From assembly GCF_018917865.1 (NCBI RefSeq), contig NZ_JAHLPM010000012.1:1-64000 (forward strand): DNA of 64,000 nt, written 5' to 3'. The DNA comes from Tissierella simiarum. Lineage in GTDB: Bacteria > Bacillota > Clostridia > Tissierellales > Tissierellaceae. The notes beneath the pieces are model-generated. The model was given only the letters and a program-made list of their open reading frames with translations, was not told the DNA's origin and searched no databases. This document shows, piece after piece, positions 1-8,206 of this stretch (the first letter of the stretch is position 1; every line of letters starts with the position of its first letter). A program made the position numbers and the translations under genes.

Positions 1-10
1 ATTAGTTTTC

Positions 11-128
11 GTCTGGTGACGATAGAGAGAGGGACACACCTGTTCCCATACCGAACACAGAAGTTAAGCCTCTCATCGCCGATGGTACTTGGGTGGTAAC
101 GCCCTGGGAGAGTAGGAAGCTGCCAGGC
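11..128 (+). rRNA. rrf: 5S ribosomal RNA
   Basis: The segment has the 5S hallmarks: the central CCGAACACAGAAGTTAAGC region, the GGTGGTAACGCCC-like helix, and complementary ends (GTCTGGTG at the left, TGCCAGGC at the right). Length of about 118 nt fits. It lies at the very start of the window and is followed by a terminator, so it is probably the last gene of an rRNA operon whose 16S and 23S genes lie to the left. Ends are estimated from the terminal helix. Confidence 0.95.
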
Positions 129-140
129 TACATATTAAAT

Positions 141-179
141 AAAAAGTTCTATTTCGTAGGTCGAAGTAGGGCTTTTTTT
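141..179 (+). terminator. Terminator of the rRNA operon
   Basis: A 12-bp stem with G-U pairs (AGTTCTATTTCG with CGAAGTAGGGCTT) is followed directly by a run of seven T. It sits 15 bases after the 5S gene. Confidence 0.8.
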
Positions 180-253
180 ATTTTTGAAATAAAAACAGTA
201 GATATTTAAAAAATCATATTATATTTAAAGAAATATCCAATATATTATAGTAA

Positions 254-292
254 AATGGTTTTAAATGATAATCGTTATCATTCAAAACCATT
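254..292. promoter_or_regulatory. Fur-box palindrome upstream of flavodoxin
   Basis: Positions 266-280 read TGATAATCGTTATCA, one base away from the 7-1-7 Fur consensus TGATAATnATTATCA. The symmetry extends outward over 39 bp, with AATGGTTTT at 254-262 matched by AAAACCATT at 284-292, all centred on 273. It lies 19 bases before the flavodoxin start. Known biology: flavodoxin replaces ferredoxin when iron is short, so Fur repression fits. Confidence 0.8.
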
Positions 293-310
293 AAAAGGAA
301 GGCGATAAAG

Positions 311-739
311 GTGAAACAAATTTCTATAATATATTGGACAGGTAGTGGAAATACAGAACAAATGGCTAATTTAATAAGTGAAGGCATAAAGGAAAAGGGA
401 AATACTGTGAAGTTAATTACTGTTGGCGATGCAAGGCTAGAAGATGTAACAGAAGCAGATATAGTTTTGCTTGGATCACCAGCTATGGGTGCTGAAGTAA
501 TAGAAGAAGCAGAAATGGAGCCATTCGTAGAATCTATAAAATCTGAAGTTGAAGGTAAAGTATTAGGATTATTTGGATCTTATGATTGGGGAGACGGAGA
601 ATGGATGGAAAATTGGGCAGATAGAATGGCATCTTATGCAGCAAAAGTATTTGAAAGAGGATGCATAGCTCATCTATATCCAGAAGGTGAAGATGAAGAA
701 AAATGTAGGGACTATGGTAGAAGAATTGTAGAAGCGTAG
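311..739 (+). CDS. Flavodoxin (short-chain, FMN-binding)
   Basis: A 142-residue protein of usual short-flavodoxin length, starting with GTG. The FMN phosphate-binding loop TGSGNTEQMA is near residues 10-19, and acidic, aromatic loops (for example YDWGDGEW near residue 93) match the isoalloxazine-binding region. Such cytosolic proteins carry low-potential electrons in place of ferredoxin. The Fur-box palindrome just upstream suggests induction under iron limitation. The DUF3793 gene begins 12 bases after the stop, so the two are probably co-transcribed. Family assignment is firm; the redox partner is not shown by the sequence. Confidence 0.93.
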   Translation: MKQISIIYWTGSGNTEQMANLISEGIKEKGNTVKLITVGDARLEDVTEADIVLLGSPAMGAEVIEEAEMEPFVESIKSEVEGKVLGLFGSYDWGDGEWMENWADRMASYAAKVFERGCIAHLYPEGEDEEKCRDYGRRIVEA

Positions 740-751
740 ATTATAAAGGAC

Positions 752-1387
752 ATGACTGATTTTAAAATAAACTTTTTTAAAAAACTAGAGCAATTAAATG
801 AAGAAGAGTATGCCGAAAAGTTTATAGGCTATTTGATTTCACCAGTTGTTACTGGAATAAAACCTTCATCTACAATTACTTTAAATGACACTAGAAGAAA
901 GATTTATAGTTATTGGATAGAGAATGGACATAGCATACTTTCACAGTATAATTTAGAAGCAATTACTTTAAAAGAATCACAAGATAGTATAATACTACTA
1001 GTTTATGATAGATATAATCTTGATGAACATTTAAGATTGGAAAAGAATAAAAACTTTTTATGTTCTTATGGATATGGAGATCCTATTATCTTAGAAAAAT
1101 GTCTAAACTGTCTAAAAAATAGAGTAAATGGTGCAGCATTTCCTCATGAAAGTGGCATATTTTTAGGCATACCTTCAGAAGATGTAGTAGGGTTTCTCAA
1201 TGAAGAAGAATGTTTATTTGAAGGTTATTGGAAAGTATATAGTAATAACTATAAAGTTAAAGAAATATTTTATCTTTATGAAAAGTCAAGAGAAATTTAT
1301 ATTTTTAACACTTTAAGAAATAAAGGCAAAGTGATAAAAAACTTATTTAGGGATCAAAAAAATTTACTATACATGCCTACTAATTGA
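752..1387 (+). CDS. DUF3793 family protein
   Basis: A 211-residue protein without signal peptide or membrane segment. The C-terminal half has the DUF3793 signature: HESGIFLGIPSEDVVGF around residues 131-147 followed by GYWKVYSN near 158. DUF3793 proteins are known in clostridia next to iron or flavodoxin genes, but I know of no biochemical function. Here it follows the flavodoxin gene by 12 bases and ends at a strong terminator, so it likely shares the Fur-controlled transcript. Role in low-iron physiology is inferred from context only. Confidence 0.8.
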   Translation: MTDFKINFFKKLEQLNEEEYAEKFIGYLISPVVTGIKPSSTITLNDTRRKIYSYWIENGHSILSQYNLEAITLKESQDSIILLVYDRYNLDEHLRLEKNKNFLCSYGYGDPIILEKCLNCLKNRVNGAAFPHESGIFLGIPSEDVVGFLNEEECLFEGYWKVYSNNYKVKEIFYLYEKSREIYIFNTLRNKGKVIKNLFRDQKNLLYMPTN

Positions 1388-1407
1388 ATTTCAACCCTCC
1401 TTAAAAA

Positions 1408-1446
1408 ATCCTTGTTCAATTTAACTGAACAAGGATTTTTGTTTTT
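1408..1446 (+). terminator. Terminator after the flavodoxin operon
   Basis: Perfect 11-bp stem ATCCTTGTTCA (1408-1418) with TGAACAAGGAT (1426-1436), a 7-base loop and a T-rich tail. Confidence 0.9.
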
Positions 1447-1537
1447 TCTCGTAGGTTGTAATGGGTATAAATATATAATATAATGTAGGAAGTCGAGGAT
1501 TATATTTTTTTGCTGAATAATGCAAGGAGGTTTTATA

Positions 1538-2044
1538 ATGGAAAATAAAAAATTATTTAATAAAGGAATTTCTTTTAGAGAATTCTTAGAAGAAGGAAAA
1601 GAAGAACATAGAGAAAAAACTTTAAATATCTTTAAGAATATTAACTTTGAAAATTCTCTTATAGAAAGAATTAAATCTATAAATAAAAAAGTAAATGTAT
1701 TAATGGTTGCAGAAATATGGTGTCCTGATTGTATGATTAATGTACCAATAGTAGGAAAGATGGAAGAACTAAATAATTATATAAACATATCTATAGTTGA
1801 TATTGAAAATAATAGAGAATTTTTTAGCAAGTATCAGGAAGAAGGTAATATTAAGATTCCTACTTTTGTGTTTTTTGATGAAGATTTTAATGAAATTGGC
1901 CATTTCATAGAAAGGCCTTCCTTAGTTAAAGAAGTGTATGGAAAGAATAATCAGGCAGAGGTAATATTAACAATGAAAAAATATAGAAACTGTGAATTTA
2001 TAGAAGAAACATTGAAAGAGATTTTAAATATTATTGGCTATTAA
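1538..2044 (+). CDS. Thioredoxin-family protein
   Basis: The frame is open from 1520, but the ATG at 1538 is preceded by AAGGAGG (1524-1530) at 7-base spacing, so I start there (168 residues). The centre carries WCPDC (after VAEI), a thioredoxin-type CxxC, and a cis-Pro-like KIPTFVFFD further on. This matches the clostridial thioredoxin-family proteins with a longer N-terminal part (about 50 residues before the core). A cytosolic thiol-disulfide role is inferred. The next gene follows 23 bases later and may be co-transcribed. Confidence 0.88.
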   Translation: MENKKLFNKGISFREFLEEGKEEHREKTLNIFKNINFENSLIERIKSINKKVNVLMVAEIWCPDCMINVPIVGKMEELNNYINISIVDIENNREFFSKYQEEGNIKIPTFVFFDEDFNEIGHFIERPSLVKEVYGKNNQAEVILTMKKYRNCEFIEETLKEILNIIGY

Positions 2045-2067
2045 AAGATGCTGAGTGGAGGATTACT

Positions 2068-3267
2068 ATGCAGAATAACAAGATGAAAGAAATTTCGATA
2101 TTCATAATAGCAATAATTATTACTTTCATTTTTATAGGAAACAATAAATCTTATGCTGCTGCTTCTAAGAAGAAAGATTCTATACAGGATATAATAACAG
2201 AGGTAGATTATTTAATGCAGCCTTCAACTAACTGGGCTTCATATAAAGAGAAAGTAGCAGTAAAAGGTATTTATATGACGGGTCATACTATAGGATTAAA
2301 AAGCAGATTTGATGAATTAATTAATTTCATAGATGAAAGTGAAATAAATGCAGTAATCATAGATATAAAAGATGACAAAGGAGAGATTACTTATAAATCA
2401 GATTTAGCTTTTGCTAGTGAAATTGGTGCAGATGAAATAGTGAAAGTTAAAGATTTTAGTGAAGTAATGAGTATATTAAATGATAAAAATATATATCCTA
2501 TAGCTAGAATAGTTACTTTTAAAGATAGAATTGCTGCTAGTAAAAGACCGGATTTGGCTGTGAAAGCAAAGGATGGTTCTGTTTGGAGAGACAATAAAGG
2601 TGACGCTTGGTTAAATCCTTATAATAAGGATAGTTGGGAATATCCAATCAAAATAGCGGAAGAGGCTGCCTTAAAAGGATTTAAAGAGATCCAGTTTGAT
2701 TATGTTAGATTTCCTACTGATGGAAAAAGATCCTTAATTGATTATGGGAAAGCTGGACAAGAAATGTTAATGCAAGATGCAATAGCAGGATTTTTAAAAT
2801 ATGCTAGGGAAAGATTAGAACCTCTAGGAGTTTATGTATCTGCAGATGTATTTGGTTTAGTGACTACAGTAGAAGATGATATGGGATTAGGACAGCATTT
2901 AGAAACATTGGCTACAAGTGTGGATATATTATGCCCTATGGTCTACCCTTCTCACTATGCATTGGGCAGTTATGGAGTTAAATACCCGGATGCAGACCCA
3001 TATCAAATAATACATACTAGTATGTCCAAAGCTAAAGAAAGAATAGATAATATAAATACGACAGAGAATAAGGCTATACTTCGTCCATGGTTGCAGGATT
3101 TCTCAGCACCTTGGCTTAAAAAACAATATGGACCTCATTATACACCTTATGGACCAGAGCAAATTAAAGCTCAAATTAAAGCTACTTATGATTCAAATTT
3201 AGAAGAATGGATTTTCTGGAATGCAGGCAATAGGTATACAAAGGATGGATATGAAAGAAATAATTAG
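2068..3267 (+). CDS. Putative secreted glycoside hydrolase (DUF4015 family)
   Basis: A 399-residue protein with a short N-terminal hydrophobic segment (residues about 10-31) ending in YAAA, which may be a signal peptide or an uncleaved anchor. The rest is the DUF4015 / putative glycosyl hydrolase domain: KGIYMTGHTIG near residue 65, VIIDIKDDKGEI near 95, and the barrel motifs FDYVRFPTDG and PMVYPSHY. The fold is TIM-barrel-like, and the family is thought to act on extracellular polysaccharide, although the substrate is not known. RBS GGAGG lies 8 bases before the ATG. A terminator follows. Confidence 0.85.
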   Translation: MQNNKMKEISIFIIAIIITFIFIGNNKSYAAASKKKDSIQDIITEVDYLMQPSTNWASYKEKVAVKGIYMTGHTIGLKSRFDELINFIDESEINAVIIDIKDDKGEITYKSDLAFASEIGADEIVKVKDFSEVMSILNDKNIYPIARIVTFKDRIAASKRPDLAVKAKDGSVWRDNKGDAWLNPYNKDSWEYPIKIAEEAALKGFKEIQFDYVRFPTDGKRSLIDYGKAGQEMLMQDAIAGFLKYARERLEPLGVYVSADVFGLVTTVEDDMGLGQHLETLATSVDILCPMVYPSHYALGSYGVKYPDADPYQIIHTSMSKAKERIDNINTTENKAILRPWLQDFSAPWLKKQYGPHYTPYGPEQIKAQIKATYDSNLEEWIFWNAGNRYTKDGYERNN

Positions 3268-3311
3268 AAATAAAGAGGTTACACTAAATATATTAATATT
3301 TTTAAAGAAAT

Positions 3312-3349
3312 AAGGATGTTTAGACTTAAGTTAAACATCCTTGTTTTTG
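3312..3349 (+). terminator. Terminator
   Basis: Stem AAGGATGTTTA (3312-3322) pairs with TAAACATCCTT (3332-3342), followed by GTTTTTG. Confidence 0.85.
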
Positions 3350-3429
3350 ACTATTTAAAGTTTAACTGATACAATATATGGTATATAAGAAATAGGAATA
3401 TACAAATAGTTGTTATTGGAGGTGTGGAA

Positions 3430-5697
3430 GTGGCGTTTTCAAATAATGCTAAGACTGTTTTAGAAAGAAGATATTTAACTAGAGATGAAGAGGGAAATGT
3501 AATAGAAACTATAGAAGGTATGTTTAAAAGAGTTGCAGACCATGTGGCTTTAGCAGATAGTATATATAATAAAGAAGCTGATATAGAAGAATTATCTAAT
3601 AATTTTTATAATGTAATGATGGAACAAGAATTTATGCCTAATTCACCTACCTTGATGAATGCTGGCAAGGAGCTGGGACAGTTATCTGCTTGTTTTGTAT
3701 TACCCATAGAGGATTCTATGGAAGGTATATTTGATGCCATAAAGAATGCTGCTCTTATTCATAAAAGTGGCGGTGGAACAGGATTCAGTTTTAGTAGACT
3801 AAGACCTAAAGGAGCTACAGTAAAGTCTACTGGTGGGGTAGCTTCAGGTCCAGTAAGCTTTATGAAAGTTTTCAATTCAGCTACAGAAGCTGTAAAACAA
3901 GGGGGGACTCGTAGGGGGGCCAATATGGGTATACTAAGAGTAGATCACCCTGATATAATGGAGTTTATAGAATGTAAAAAAGATACTACAGAAATAACCA
4001 ATTTTAATATTAGTGTTGGACTTACAGAAAAGTTTATGGAGGCTGTAGAAAAAGGAGAGGACTATGAATTAATAGATCCTCACAATGGAAAATCAACTGG
4101 AACATTAAATGCCAGAACAGTATATAAACATATTGTAGAAATGGCATGGAGTACAGGAGAACCAGGAATAATATTTTTAGATAGAATTAATAGAAAAAGC
4201 ACTGTTCCAGGTTTGGGAGAAATGGAAAGTACTAACCCATGTGGCGAACAACCACTTTTGCCATATGAATCTTGTAATTTAGGATCAATTAATTTAGCAA
4301 AGATGATTAAAAAAGGTACAAATGGTTATGAAGTAGATTATGATAGATTAGGAGAAGTTGTAGATATTGGAGTACATTTCTTAGATAATGTTATAGATAT
4401 AAATAGATATCCTTTACAAGAAATTGATGAAATGACAAGGAAAACTAGAAAAATTGGATTAGGAGTTATGGGTTTCGCTGATATGCTTTTCCATTTAGGA
4501 ATTCCATATAATTCTCAACAGGGAGTAGATTTTGCTCATAAAATAATGAAGTTTATAGATGAAAGGTCGAAGAAAAAATCTCAAGAGTTAGCGGAGATAA
4601 GAGGAGTATTTCCAGCTTATGAAGATAGTATATTCTATAATGAAGGAATTAAAATGAGAAATTCAACTACAACTACTATAGCTCCAACAGGAACTATTAG
4701 TATTATAGCAGGAGCAAGCAGTGGAGTAGAACCTTTATTTGCTATATCCTTTGTGAGAAATGTTATGGATAATGATAGGTTATTAGAAGTTCATCCCTAT
4801 TTTGAACAGATAGCTAAAGAAAGAGGGTTTTATTCTGAAGAACTAATGGAGAAGATTGCAGAAGAAGGTACTATTTCACATATAGAGGGAATACCGGAAG
4901 ATGTAAAAAAAGTATTTGTTACAGCCCATGATGTATCACCTTTCTGGCATATAAAGATGCAAGCGGCTTTTCAAGATAATGTTGATAATGCTGTATCTAA
5001 AACTGTAAACTTTAGAAGAGAAGCTACTAGAGAAGACGTTGAAGAAGTATATATGTTAGCTTATAAATTAGGTTGTAAAGGTATAACTATATATAGAGAT
5101 GGAAGTAGGGAAAACCAAGTATTATCTACCTTAAAGAAACATCCAACAATGGAACCTTTAATTGATGAAAGCGGAGTAAAACCTAGAGAAAGACCTTCTG
5201 TTACTCAAGGAATGACTGAAAAAGTTAGAGTTGGATGTGGCAATTTATATATAACTGTAAATTATGATGAAAATGGTATATGTGAAGTCTTTACCAATGT
5301 TGGCAGAGCAGGAGGATGTCCAAGTCAATCTGAAGCAACTAGTAGGTTGGTATCTGTAGCATTAAGGTCTGGAATGGACGTTAAAGAAATAATTGAACAG
5401 CTTAAAGGTATAAGATGTCATTCAACAATAAGGCAAAGAGCTACAAACAAAGATATAAAAGTATTATCTTGTCCTGATGCTATAGGTAAAGCCTTAGAAA
5501 GAGTAATGAACATTTGTGTGGAGATAGAGAATGGTTCTGCAAACGAAATGGTATATGAAATAGAAGAAGAAAAGCTTCAAGAAAAGATAAAAAATTTCGC
5601 CAATCCTTCTTCCAATTGTCCCGAATGTGGAAGTAAAATGGGCCATGAAGGGGGATGTGTAATTTGTAAAAACTGTGGATTTTCTAAATGTGGTTAA
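3430..5697 (+). CDS. nrdJ: Adenosylcobalamin-dependent (class II) ribonucleotide reductase
   Basis: Reduces ribonucleotides to deoxyribonucleotides with B12 radical chemistry and needs no oxygen, which suits an anaerobe. GTG at 3424 touches the Shine-Dalgarno GGAGGTG (3418-3424), so the GTG at 3430, with 5-7 base spacing, is the better start (755 residues). Visible motifs: NSPTLMNAG near residue 74, the first active cysteine in SACFVLP near 88, the central NPCGEQPL and [10 protein letters not shown] motif near 270, and [10 protein letters not shown] near 422. A TSCPD-like region and a C-terminal cysteine cluster ([18 protein letters not shown]) supply the exchangeable thiols. The N-terminal ATP cone is absent. 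A radical SAM gene follows by 15 bases. Confidence 0.95.
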   Translation: MAFSNNAKTVLERRYLTRDEEGNVIETIEGMFKRVADHVALADSIYNKEADIEELSNNFYNVMMEQEFMPNSPTLMNAGKELGQLSACFVLPIEDSMEGIFDAIKNAALIHKSGGGTGFSFSRLRPKGATVKSTGGVASGPVSFMKVFNSATEAVKQGGTRRGANMGILRVDHPDIMEFIECKKDTTEITNFNISVGLTEKFMEAVEKGEDYELIDPHNGKSTGTLNARTVYKHIVEMAWSTGEPGIIFLDRINRKSTVPGLGEMESTNPCGEQPLLPYESCNLGSINLAKMIKKGTNGYEVDYDRLGEVVDIGVHFLDNVIDINRYPLQEIDEMTRKTRKIGLGVMGFADMLFHLGIPYNSQQGVDFAHKIMKFIDERSKKKSQELAEIRGVFPAYEDSIFYNEGIKMRNSTTTTIAPTGTISIIAGASSGVEPLFAISFVRNVMDNDRLLEVHPYFEQIAKERGFYSEELMEKIAEEGTISHIEGIPEDVKKVFVTAHDVSPFWHIKMQAAFQDNVDNAVSKTVNFRREATREDVEEVYMLAYKLGCKGITIYRDGSRENQVLSTLKKHPTMEPLIDESGVKPRERPSVTQGMTEKVRVGCGNLYITVNYDENGICEVFTNVGRAGGCPSQSEATSRLVSVALRSGMDVKEIIEQLKGIRCHSTIRQRATNKDIKVLSCPDAIGKALERVMNICVEIENGSANEMVYEIEEEKLQEKIKNFANPSSNCPECGSKMGHEGGCVICKNCGFSKCG

Positions 5698-5712
5698 AGG
5701 AGAGATTAAGCT

Positions 5713-6582
5713 ATGAGATATGAAGGAGCACTCTACAGACCTCCTAGTGAGGCATATAGTTTAATAATACAGGCTACTATAGGATGTTCCCATAATAAAT
5801 GTACTTTTTGTTCTATGTATAAGGGAAAACAATTTAGAATTAGAAATACAGAGGAAATAATAGAAGATTTGGCTTTAGGAAGAAATCATTATAAAAATGT
5901 TACACGAATATTCTTAGCTGATGGAGATGCTTTAACCATAAAAACTGAAGAATTAGTAAAAATTCTAAAGTTTATTAAAGAAACTTTTCCAGAATGTGAA
6001 AGGGTAGGAGTATATGGTTCTCCAAAGTCTATACTAAATAAAACAAGTGAAGAATTATCTTTATTGAAGTCTTTAGGTTTAGGTATAATTTATCTAGGAA
6101 TAGAGTCTGGCAGTGATAAAATATTAAAAGCTATTAATAAAGGTGTTAACTCTAAAGAAATAATAGAAGCTGGAAGAAAGGTAGTAGATTCAGACATAGA
6201 ACTTTCTGTAACTCTTATCTCTGGTATAGGAGGGAAAGAAAATTCCTTAGAACATGGAATAGAGTCAGCTAGAGTTATTAATGAAATTAAGCCTAACTAC
6301 GTAGGTTTGCTGACATTGTTGGTAGAAGAAGGAACACCCCTTTATGAAGACGTGGAATCTGGTAGATTTCAACTGCTAACACCTAAGGAAGTTCTGTTTG
6401 AAACTAAAAATTTAGTAGAAAGATTACAGGTAGAAAATTGTATATTTAGAAGTAATCATGCTTCTAATTATATATCCTTAAGAGGAACTTTAATGAAGGA
6501 TAAAGATCTAATCTTAAGTCAAATAGAAGAAGGGCTAAAATTAAGCAGGTTAGAAGATAAAGATTTATTTAGAAGATTATAA
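5713..6582 (+). CDS. Radical SAM protein
   Basis: A 289-residue protein of the Elp3/MiaB/NifB-like radical SAM group. The 4Fe-4S-binding CxxxCxxC motif is CSHNKCTFC near residues 25-33, preceded by IQATIGC. Further barrel motifs are FLADGDAL near residue 73 and YLGIESGSDKIL near 130, with no extra C-terminal cluster domain visible. It starts 15 bases after nrdJ behind AAAGGAGAG, so co-transcription is likely. The substrate is unknown. Cofactor or sulfur-relay roles would be speculation. Confidence 0.85.
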   Translation: MRYEGALYRPPSEAYSLIIQATIGCSHNKCTFCSMYKGKQFRIRNTEEIIEDLALGRNHYKNVTRIFLADGDALTIKTEELVKILKFIKETFPECERVGVYGSPKSILNKTSEELSLLKSLGLGIIYLGIESGSDKILKAINKGVNSKEIIEAGRKVVDSDIELSVTLISGIGGKENSLEHGIESARVINEIKPNYVGLLTLLVEEGTPLYEDVESGRFQLLTPKEVLFETKNLVERLQVENCIFRSNHASNYISLRGTLMKDKDLILSQIEEGLKLSRLEDKDLFRRL

Positions 6583-6589
6583 AAAAATA

Positions 6590-6618
6590 TTGCATATATA
6601 TCTAAATAGTGTTATAAT
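6590..6618 (+). promoter_or_regulatory. Sigma-A promoter of the uracil permease gene
   Basis: TTGCAT at 6590-6595 and TATAAT at 6613-6618, with exactly 17 bases between them, just upstream of the PyrR attenuator. Confidence 0.8.
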
Positions 6619-6643
6619 AGTTGAGAATAAAAAATGAATATAG

Positions 6644-6745
6644 AATCTTTAAATCAGTCCTGAGAGGCTGGCAAGATTGTAATAAGGTATTATAACCAAA
6701 TTATGTTTATAAAGCTTCTTGCTGTGCCAGTAAGAAGCTTTTTTA
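6644..6745 (+). promoter_or_regulatory. PyrR-dependent transcription attenuator
   Basis: The PyrR-binding RNA signature TCAGTCCTGAGAGGCTGG (from 6653) lies in a hairpin closed by AATCTT (6644-6649) and AAGATT (6673-6678). A terminator follows: AAGCTTCTT (6712-6720) with AAGAAGCTT (6732-6740) and a T run. CTGGCAAG in the PyrR hairpin can instead pair with CTTGC and GCCAG inside the terminator, giving the alternative antiterminator. This is the classical pyr layout: PyrR with UMP stabilises the first hairpin and lets the terminator form. Confidence 0.88.
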
Positions 6746-6769
6746 TGAGGAAAAACCAATTTTTACAAT

Positions 6770-6841
6770 CTTATCGGACCTTTAAATCAGTCCTGAGAGG
6801 CTGATAAGGGGAGGAAAACTCTCCTTTAATTAAAAAGGAGG
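6770..6841 (+). promoter_or_regulatory. Second PyrR-binding element with a possible RBS-sequestering switch
   Basis: The same core, TTTAAATCAGTCCTGAGAGG, recurs, closed by CTTATC (6770-6775) and GATAAG (6803-6808). No terminator follows. Instead CTCCTTT (6821-6827) can pair with AAAGGAG (6834-6840) and hide the permease Shine-Dalgarno, while a competing stem GGGGAG/CTCTCC (6808-6824) would free it. Translational control by PyrR is inferred from these exclusive pairings. Confidence 0.65.
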
Positions 6842-6848
6842 AATAAAA

Positions 6849-8108
6849 ATGACAGAAAATGTAATCAAAAAAACAGAAGGCTGTGAAACTGTAGAAATAA
6901 GGCTATTAAATAATTCAAAAAAAGTGGTTTTGGCATTACAACATCTTATAGCCATGTTTGGTGCAACAGTATTAGTGCCAATATTAACAGGCTTAGATCC
7001 ATCTATAGCATTATTTTCAGCAGGGCTAGGAACATTGATATTCCATGCTTGCACCAAAGGGAAGGTTCCTGCATTTCTAGGCTCATCCTTTGCATTTATT
7101 CCAGTTATATTAACTGTAAAAGAATTGTTTAATGGAGATCTTGCTTATGTTCAGGGTGGAATGGTAGTAGCAGGATTAATTTATATAGTTATGTCATTCT
7201 TAATTAAAAAGATAGGAGTAGAAAGGGTACAGAAATATCTTGCTCCACAAGTAGTAGGACCAATGATTATAGTAATAGGAATGAACTTAATACCTACAGC
7301 TTTTGGAATGGCTAAAGAAAATTTAATAGTAGCGGCTCTAACTTTAGGTACAACTCTTTTAGTAAACTTTAAAGCAAAAGGATTTATAAAGCAATTAGGT
7401 ATTTTAGCAGGAGTTATAGTAGGATATACAGTGTCTTTAAAAATGGGTATTGTAAAAACTGAGATTATAGCTCAAAGTTCTATATTCGCTGTACCAGCTT
7501 TTAGACTACCTAAGTTTGATATAGGAGCTATAGCAATAATAGCACCAGTAGTATTAGCGGTATTCATGGAACATTTAGGAGATATAACGACTAATGGACA
7601 GGTGGTAGGTAAGAACTTTATAGAAGACCCAGGTTTAAATAGAACGTTATTAGGAGATGGACTAGCAACTACAGTAGCAGCGCTTATAGGAGGACCAGCA
7701 AACACGACTTATGGAGAAAATACAGGAGTATTGGCTATAACTAAGAATTACGATCCATCAATATTAAGGTTAGCGGCAGTATTTGCCATAGGATTAGGAT
7801 TTATATCCAAAATAGGCGCTTTTTTATCTACTATACCAAATGCAGTAATGGGCGGAATCAGCTTAATGTTATTTAGTATGATATCCTTAATAGGAGTAAA
7901 AACAATAAAAAATGAAAAAGTTAGATTTAACTGGAAAAATATCATAGTAATCGCTACTATCTTAGCCCTTGGTCTTGGAAGTGGATTTATCGAAAAGAAA
8001 TTTGGAATAACAATAGGAATTCCAATAAATGAAACAGTAAAGATTTCAGGATTAAGTTTTGCAGCTCTAATAGGTATAGTTCTAAATGCTATATTAAATA
8101 AAAAATAA
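6849..8108 (+). CDS. uraA: Uracil permease (NCS2 family)
   Basis: A 419-residue polytopic membrane protein of the NCS2 nucleobase-cation symporter family that brings in uracil. About 14 hydrophobic segments are visible. Motifs: ALQHLIAMFGATVLVP near residues 32-47, the QVVGPMIIVIG segment near 135, VFMEHLGDITTNGQVVG near 238, and GGPANTTYGENTGV near 281. RBS AAGGAGG is 7 bases before the ATG. The PyrR elements upstream tie expression to UMP level, which supports uracil rather than xanthine as substrate. A terminator follows, so this is a single-gene unit. Confidence 0.93.
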   Translation: MTENVIKKTEGCETVEIRLLNNSKKVVLALQHLIAMFGATVLVPILTGLDPSIALFSAGLGTLIFHACTKGKVPAFLGSSFAFIPVILTVKELFNGDLAYVQGGMVVAGLIYIVMSFLIKKIGVERVQKYLAPQVVGPMIIVIGMNLIPTAFGMAKENLIVAALTLGTTLLVNFKAKGFIKQLGILAGVIVGYTVSLKMGIVKTEIIAQSSIFAVPAFRLPKFDIGAIAIIAPVVLAVFMEHLGDITTNGQVVGKNFIEDPGLNRTLLGDGLATTVAALIGGPANTTYGENTGVLAITKNYDPSILRLAAVFAIGLGFISKIGAFLSTIPNAVMGGISLMLFSMISLIGVKTIKNEKVRFNWKNIIVIATILALGLGSGFIEKKFGITIGIPINETVKISGLSFAALIGIVLNAILNKK

Positions 8109-8110
8109 AT

Positions 8111-8158
8111 AAATATGAATAAAGCCTGCCTTTTAAGGTAGGCTTTATTCATATTTTT
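8111..8158 (+). terminator. Terminator after uraA
   Basis: A stem of about 20 bp, AAATATGAATAAAGCCTGCC with GGTAGGCTTTATTCATATTT, with a 6-base loop and trailing T bases. Confidence 0.85.
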
Positions 8159-8206
8159 GCATTATTTGGTATAATGTTAGTAAAAGCTCCTATGGAGGGG
8201 ATATCA

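Noticed and set aside
8174-8206. ATG at 8174 as start of the LevR-type gene
   Set aside because: It overlaps a TATAAT box and lacks an RBS; TTG at 8207 has GGAGGGG at good spacing.
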